The notes under the pieces are model-generated. The model was not told the DNA's origin. It saw only the letters and a program-made list of their open reading frames with translations, and did not search any database. DNA of 64,000 bases from UBA1447 sp964627535 (GTDB lineage: Bacteria; Bacillota; Clostridia; Oscillospirales; Acutalibacteraceae): NCBI GenBank assembly GCA_964627535.1, contig CAZVJW010000003.1:1-64000 (forward strand). Reading direction: 5' to 3'. How positions within the stretch are numbered: position 1 is the first letter of the stretch; each line of letters opens with the position of its first letter. Of this stretch, positions 59,423 to 64,000 are shown one piece after another. The position numbers and the translations under genes were made by a program.

Positions 59423-59475
59423 GTAGCAATGGCGCTGCGGGTATTTGTATCTGTAGCGCTAATTTTTTTATTTTT
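59423..59475 (+). promoter_or_regulatory. ANTAR-type leader of glnN
   Basis: GTAGC-AATGGC-GCTGC (59423-59438) is a 5-bp hairpin with one G-U pair and an A1/G4 hexaloop, at the predicted first base of the RNA. It competes with the terminator stem GGCGCTGCGG (59431-59440) and CTGTAGCGCT (59451-59460), which is followed by AATTTTTTTATTTTT. Confidence 0.8.
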
Positions 59476-59492
59476 GAAAGGATGGTATTTTT

Positions 59493-61583
59493 ATGAATAA
59501 TCTTCCGGGAATTTTTGGAAGCAATGTATTCGGTGACAAGGTTATGCGTGAAAAGCTGCCAAAGGATGTATATAACAAACTTAAGCAGACTATAAAAAGC
59601 GGAGCAAATTTGGATATTGATGTGGCAAATGCCGTGGCAATAGCCATGAAGGACTGGGCGGTTGAAAAAGGCGCCACTCATTTCACCCATTGGTTTCAGC
59701 CGATGACAGGAATCACCGCTGAAAAACACGACAGTTTTATTTCTCCGTCCGGTGATGACGATATCATTATGGAGTTTTCGGGCAAAGCGCTGATAAAAGG
59801 TGAACCGGATGCATCCTCGTTTCCTTCGGGCGGGCTGAGAGCAACCTTTGAGGCGAGAGGCTACACGGCATGGGATCCTACCTCCTATGCGTTTATTAAA
59901 GACGGTGTGCTTTGCATTCCCACCGCTTTCTGTTCTTACAGCGGTCAGGTGCTGGACAAAAAGACACCGTTGCTCCGCTCAATGGAAATCATCAACGAGC
60001 AGGCAAAGAGAATCATCAAACTCTTCGGGAAAACAGATGTCACTTCGGTTAACACTACAGTTGGTCCCGAGCAGGAATATTTTTTGATCGACAAGAGTGT
60101 TTACGAAAAGCGGCCGGACCTGATTTTATGCGGCAGAACTCTAATAGGTGCCAAATCCCCGAAGGGGCAGGAGCTGGAGGACCACTATTTCGGAGCGATC
60201 AAACCCCGTGTTCACGCATTTATGAAAGAACTTGACGAAGAACTTTGGAAGCTCGGCATAATGGCGAAGACAGAGCATAACGAGGTTGCACCGGCGCAGC
60301 ACGAACTGGCTCCTATTTTTGGCACTACCAATGTCGCCTGCGATCATAATCAACTTACCATGGAGTTTATGAAAAAAGTTGCCGCAAGGCACAATATGGT
60401 TTGCCTTCTTCATGAAAAACCGTTCGCGGGAGTGAACGGCAGCGGGAAGCACAACAACTGGTCGCTTTCAACCGACACCGGATTAAACCTTCTTGAACCG
60501 GGAACGTCGCCCGAGGATAACGCTCAATTCCTTCTTTTTGTCGCGGCTGTTATTCAGGCGGTTGACGATCATGCCGATTTGTTGAGAATTTCCGTTGCAA
60601 GTGCAGGCAATGACCACCGTCTTGGAGCAAATGAGGCTCCTCCCGCAATCGTATCAATTTTCTTGGGCGGCGAGCTTACCGCGATATTCGAATCGATTGA
60701 AACCGGCAAACCATATGACAAACAGGCGAATGAGGTTATTAAGATCGGGGCTTCAGTTTTGCCGCATCTTCCAAAGGATACGACAGACAGAAACAGAACA
60801 TCACCTATGGCATTTACAGGTAACAAATTTGAATTCCGTATGCTCGGCTCGGCTTCCTCTGTTTCCGGCACCAATATTGTCCTCAACACCGCAGTCGCGG
60901 ATGTTTTAGCTCAGTTTGCCGATAAACTTGAAGGTGCGAAGGACTTAAATGCCGCAATTGCAAAACTATTAAAAGAAACTTATAAAAAACATAAGAGAGT
61001 GGTATTCAACGGCAACAGCTATTCGGAAGAATGGGTGAAAGAAGCCGGCAAACGCGGTCTCTTCAATCTTCGCTCCACGGCAGACGCTCTGCCCTATTTC
61101 AAGACAGAGGAAAATGTTGCTCTTTTTGCCAGACATAAAGTGTTTACCAAAGAAGAGGTTGATTCAAGATGCGAACTTTTACTTGAAAATTACATAAAAG
61201 TTCTTACAATTGAAGCGCAAACAATGATAAGCATGATAAAAAGAGAAGTGCTTCCGGCTGCGGTAGCTTATTCGTCTGAGCTTTCGAAATCTGCGCTTAA
61301 TAAAAAGTCTCTCAGTGACGAGATTTCCATCGAATATGAATCAACACTTTCCCTAAAACTATCGAAACTTTGCGAATGCCTTTACAACAATGTCTCGGAT
61401 CTCGAAACAGCCGTGCTTGATTCCAAGGACATTGAGGACACCGAAGGATGCGCGGGATACTTCAGCGATACCGTGTTTGAAAAAATGTGTCTGGTAAGGC
61501 AAACCGCTGACGAACTCGAGACACTTGTTGCCGCAAAATACTGGCCTTATCCGATTTACAGCGATATTCTTTTCAGCATTTAG
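59493..61583 (+). CDS. glnN: Glutamine synthetase, type III
   Basis: A 696-residue enzyme that joins ammonia to glutamate. The size and sequence are those of type III (GlnN) rather than the 440-residue type I. Blocks are VFGDKVMREKLPKDVYNKLK, THFTHWFQPMTGITAEKHDS, PSGGLRATFEARGYTAWDPT, VGPEQEYFLID, EHNEVAPAQHELAPIF and GNDHRLGANEAPPAIVSIFL. Bacteroides and Clostridia commonly use this type. AAAGGATGG precedes ATG 59493. Expression appears to be gated by an ANTAR-type leader and an upstream palindrome. Confidence 0.95.
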   Translation: MNNLPGIFGSNVFGDKVMREKLPKDVYNKLKQTIKSGANLDIDVANAVAIAMKDWAVEKGATHFTHWFQPMTGITAEKHDSFISPSGDDDIIMEFSGKALIKGEPDASSFPSGGLRATFEARGYTAWDPTSYAFIKDGVLCIPTAFCSYSGQVLDKKTPLLRSMEIINEQAKRIIKLFGKTDVTSVNTTVGPEQEYFLIDKSVYEKRPDLILCGRTLIGAKSPKGQELEDHYFGAIKPRVHAFMKELDEELWKLGIMAKTEHNEVAPAQHELAPIFGTTNVACDHNQLTMEFMKKVAARHNMVCLLHEKPFAGVNGSGKHNNWSLSTDTGLNLLEPGTSPEDNAQFLLFVAAVIQAVDDHADLLRISVASAGNDHRLGANEAPPAIVSIFLGGELTAIFESIETGKPYDKQANEVIKIGASVLPHLPKDTTDRNRTSPMAFTGNKFEFRMLGSASSVSGTNIVLNTAVADVLAQFADKLEGAKDLNAAIAKLLKETYKKHKRVVFNGNSYSEEWVKEAGKRGLFNLRSTADALPYFKTEENVALFARHKVFTKEEVDSRCELLLENYIKVLTIEAQTMISMIKREVLPAAVAYSSELSKSALNKKSLSDEISIEYESTLSLKLSKLCECLYNNVSDLETAVLDSKDIEDTEGCAGYFSDTVFEKMCLVRQTADELETLVAAKYWPYPIYSDILFSI

Positions 61584-61606
61584 GTTTGCGATTTTTTGGA
61601 GATCAG

Positions 61607-61671
61607 AAGGAATGAGGCTTTACGGTTGACCGGATACGGTTTCTCAACAGTCTCATTCCTTACCGTTTTTA
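61607..61671 (+). terminator. glnN terminator
   Basis: AAGGAATGAGGCT (61607-61619) pairs with AGTCTCATTCCTT (61649-61661), followed by ACCGTTTTT. Confidence 0.75.
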
Positions 61672-61708
61672 ATATAGAATGCCGCTTATTATAATAAGGA
61701 GATACACC

Positions 61709-63286
61709 ATGTGCTCGATTATTGGTTTTACGGGAAATGATATTCCGTACTCGGATTTTAAAAAAGGATTTGACCGTACCATATCCAGGGGTCCGGATTC
61801 AACAAGAATCATCGGTACCGGCAAGGGAATGATGGGGTTTCACAGACTTGAAATTATGGGATTGAGCGAAGAGGGCATGCAGCCTTTTTCGCTTAAAGGC
61901 GACTATCTTGTGTGCAACGGCGAAATATACGGATTTCGTGCGATTAAGAAAAAGCTTGCCGAAAAATACACCTTCAAAAGCGAGTCTGACTGCGAAGTGC
62001 TGCTCCCGATGTACAGGGAGTATGGGCTTGATATGTTCGCGATGCTTGACGCGGAATATGCGCTTATTTTATACGATTCCAAAAAAGATACATTTATCGC
62101 GGCACGTGATCCTATCGGTATCAGACCTTTGTTTTATGGCATGAGCAGTCACGGTTCTATGCTTTTCGCAAGTGAGGCAAAAAATCTCGTGGGGCTGACG
62201 GATAAGATCATGCCCTTTCCTCCGGGACACTATTATGCAGACGGTAAATTTTTCTGCTATAATGATATTTCAAAGATCGACGGTTTTTCTGCGGACAGCC
62301 TTGAAACCATATGCAAAAAAATTCATGACAAGCTTGTTTACGGAATAGAAAAGAGGCTTGATTCGGATGTTCCGGTAGGCTTCCTGCTCAGCGGAGGCCT
62401 TGACAGTTCTTTGGTTTGCTCGGTTGCGGCGAATATGCTCGGCAAGCCTATCCGCACATTCGCTATCGGTATGGGTAAGGATGCTATTGACTTGAAATAT
62501 GCAAAAGAGGTTGCCGAATATCTGCACAGCGATCATACGGAAGTTATTGTTACCGAACAGGATATTTTGGACTCTCTTGAAGAAGTCGTTGCATTACTCG
62601 GAACTTACGACATTACGACTATCCGTGCGAGTATGGGCATGTATTTTATCTGCAAAGAGATTCATAAAACAACGGATATTCGTGTGCTTCTTACCGGTGA
62701 AATATCGGATGAGATATTCGGATACAAATATACCGATTTTGCACCGACCCCGGAAGCCTTTCAGAAAGAAGCCGAAAAACGGATCCGTGAGATTTACATG
62801 TATGATGTGCTGCGGGCTGACCGGTGTATTTCTGTCAACTCTCTGGAAGCACGCGTTCCTTTCGGCGACCTTGATTTTGTGAAATATGTTATGTCAATCG
62901 ACCCTGCAAAGAAAATAAACATCTATGGCAAAGGCAAATATCTCCTAAGACGCGCGTTTGAAGGCGACTACCTTCCTGATTCGATTCTTTACCGCGAAAA
63001 AGCGGCATTCAGTGATGCTATGGGCCATTCAATGGTCGACTGCCTGAAACTTTACGCCGAAGAAAAATATACCGATGAGGAATTCGAGAAGGGGAAACAG
63101 CAGTATTCGTTTGCACAGCCATTTACAAAGGAATCATATTTGTACCGGCAGCTTTTCGAAAAGTATTATCCGGGACAGGCCGATATGGTGAAGGATTTCT
63201 GGATGCCGAATAAAGAGTGGGAAGGCTGCAATGTGAATGACCCCTCCGCAAGAGTTCTTTCAAATTACGGAGCAAGCGGTACATAA
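61709..63286 (+). CDS. asnB: Asparagine synthase, glutamine-hydrolysing
   Basis: A 525-residue AsnB. The start MCSIIGFTGND carries Cys2, the N-terminal nucleophile of class II amidotransferases. LVCNGEIYGFRAIKK and IAARDPIGIRPLFYG belong to the glutaminase domain. The synthetase domain has the PP-loop LLSGGLDSSLVCSV near residue 235, LLTGEISDEIFGYKY and the C-terminal SLEARVPFGDLDFV. ATG 61709 has AAGGAG seven bases upstream; the frame opens at 61679 but the Cys2 start is required. It uses glutamine, complementing the ammonia-dependent AsnA. Confidence 0.94.
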   Translation: MCSIIGFTGNDIPYSDFKKGFDRTISRGPDSTRIIGTGKGMMGFHRLEIMGLSEEGMQPFSLKGDYLVCNGEIYGFRAIKKKLAEKYTFKSESDCEVLLPMYREYGLDMFAMLDAEYALILYDSKKDTFIAARDPIGIRPLFYGMSSHGSMLFASEAKNLVGLTDKIMPFPPGHYYADGKFFCYNDISKIDGFSADSLETICKKIHDKLVYGIEKRLDSDVPVGFLLSGGLDSSLVCSVAANMLGKPIRTFAIGMGKDAIDLKYAKEVAEYLHSDHTEVIVTEQDILDSLEEVVALLGTYDITTIRASMGMYFICKEIHKTTDIRVLLTGEISDEIFGYKYTDFAPTPEAFQKEAEKRIREIYMYDVLRADRCISVNSLEARVPFGDLDFVKYVMSIDPAKKINIYGKGKYLLRRAFEGDYLPDSILYREKAAFSDAMGHSMVDCLKLYAEEKYTDEEFEKGKQQYSFAQPFTKESYLYRQLFEKYYPGQADMVKDFWMPNKEWEGCNVNDPSARVLSNYGASGT

Positions 63287-63333
63287 TAAGCAAGCTGTAT
63301 GTAACCGTGTACAGCCATGTATAGGTGATTGAT

Positions 63334-64000
63334 TTGATTGACAGGGTAAGTACAGGAATAGCCGGATTGGATGAAGTTATTGATATGCTTCGTCTGGGTG
63401 ATAATGTAGTCTGTCAGGTTGATTCCCTGAGTGACTATATTAATGTTGTCGAACCTTATATTTCCAGGGCGAAGCTTGATCACCGGAAAATCATCTATTT
63501 CAGGTTCGGTCTTCACAAACAGCTTATTAAAGATACGCAAGGCATACAGGTTATCAGAGTCAATGCCAAAACCGGTTTTGAGCATTTTGCTTCGGTGATA
63601 CATGAACATATTGAAAATGCGGGGCTGAAAGCATTTTATGTTTTCGATTGCCTCACAGATTTGCTGGAATATTGGAATTCGGATTTAATGATAGGCAACT
63701 TTTTTAGGGTTACCTGTCCTTTTTTATTCAAACTTGACACTTTGGCATATTTCGCTTTACTGAGAAATTCGCACAGCAACGAGACTATAGCCAAAATCAG
63801 AGATACAACTCAAATTCTTATCAATATCTACAATATAAGCGGAAATACTTATATACATCCTCTTAAAGTGTGGGAAAGATATTCACCGACAATGTTTTTC
63901 CCGCATTTGATTCAAGGGGATAAAGCCGTATGCATATCGGCAAGCGCGGATTCGGCAATGCTTTTTTCAAGGTTTTCGGTCAGTATGGAAAGGAAAGATT
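63334..64000 (+). CDS. PEP/pyruvate-binding (PPDK-related) protein, N-terminal part
   Basis: The frame runs to the end of the window without a stop (222 codons). TTG 63334 is the likely start, with AGGTGA upstream. The protein begins LIDRVSTGIAGLDEVIDMLR and continues LGDNVVCQVDSLSDYI, VFDCLTDLLEYWNSDLMIGN and FKLDTLAYFALLRNSHSNET. This KaiC/RecA-like N-terminal region is found in clostridial proteins that also carry a pyruvate,phosphate dikinase-type PEP-binding domain further on; that part lies outside the window. The role is unknown. It follows asnB by 47 bases. Confidence 0.75.
   Translation, partial: MIDRVSTGIAGLDEVIDMLRLGDNVVCQVDSLSDYINVVEPYISRAKLDHRKIIYFRFGLHKQLIKDTQGIQVIRVNAKTGFEHFASVIHEHIENAGLKAFYVFDCLTDLLEYWNSDLMIGNFFRVTCPFLFKLDTLAYFALLRNSHSNETIAKIRDTTQILINIYNISGNTYIHPLKVWERYSPTMFFPHLIQGDKAVCISASADSAMLFSRFSVSMERKD

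Noticed and set aside
61607..61671. A further ANTAR-type hairpin before asnB
   Set aside because: No hexaloop with A1 and G4 is present; the structure is an ordinary terminator stem after glnN.

Overview
The window looks like a chromosomal segment of an uncultured anaerobic member of the Bacillota, class Clostridia, probably near Oscillospirales or Christensenellales. The evidence is the gene repertoire: a split archaeal-type glutamate synthase with an ANTAR regulator, a type III glutamine synthetase, fused Amt-PII transporters and many Gfo/Idh/MocA oxidoreductases with TIM-barrel isomerases. Strong AGGAGG-like ribosome sites, TTGACA-17-TATAAT promoters and small palindromic intergenic repeats of the kind common in that group agree. 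No rRNA, tRNA, CRISPR array, phage or transposase gene was seen.

Layout. 1-3.3 kb: a 5'-disrupted alkaline-phosphatase-superfamily hydrolase, a Gfo/Idh/MocA oxidoreductase and a GlmS-like SIS isomerase. 3.4-4.1 kb: a DUF975 membrane protein. 4.2-11.5 kb: an accessory region with two AT-rich unknown genes (one possibly HEPN-like), a toxin-antitoxin remnant, a DUF6398/DUF6429 pair, an AAA/DUF4143 ATPase, and two decayed fragments of a sulfotransferase gene. 11.6-16.7 kb: a sulfation module, with a sulfotransferase divergent from a CysC-CysQ fusion, cysD and cysN. This makes PAPS and recycles PAP; no reductive sulfate genes are present. 16.9-20.0 kb: Gfo/Idh/MocA, glutamate dehydrogenase and a PHP-domain protein. 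20.2-28.1 kb: two sugar-type catabolic clusters of TIM-barrel isomerases, Gfo/Idh/MocA proteins, an AlkP-superfamily hydrolase and a UroD-family protein. 28.3-45.4 kb: mixed housekeeping and envelope genes, including phosphoesterases, a chagasin-type inhibitor, a PurF paralogue without its catalytic cysteine, a CrtI-like oxidoreductase, a P-type ATPase, a ceramidase-like hydrolase with a DegT-type aminotransferase, AlaX, a GPH-type transporter and hemolysin III.

45.5-64 kb is a nitrogen-assimilation island. On the minus strand lie gltB1 (glutaminase), gltB2 (FMN/FeS), a ferredoxin, an FAD oxidoreductase, gltB3, an ANTAR-domain regulator and pyrG. Diverging on the plus strand are a small ORF, asnA, amt-PII 1, a small membrane protein, amt-PII 2, glnN, asnB and the start of a PEP/pyruvate-binding protein. 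Together they import ammonium, fix it into glutamine, glutamate and asparagine, and use glutamine for CTP.

The most striking observation is regulatory. Six short RNA hairpins in this island have a hexaloop AAYGGN (A at loop position 1, G at position 4), the known signature of ANTAR-protein targets. Each overlaps the 5' arm of a second, longer hairpin, so the two exclude each other; in four leaders the longer hairpin looks like an intrinsic terminator. In the gltB, asnA and glnN leaders (and probably amt1) the hairpin sits at the predicted extreme 5' end of the transcript, leaving no room for the second hairpin of the classical two-hairpin ANTAR motif. The ANTAR protein is encoded in the same island and has a pseudo-receiver domain. 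A 16-bp palindrome (TGTGT-N6-RCACA) also lies about 62-67 bp upstream of the gltB, asnA and glnN -35 boxes.

Several intergenic spaces carry palindromic MITE-like elements ending in ATACTAATC/GATTAGTAT. All functional calls are from reading the sequence; no database search or folding program was run.
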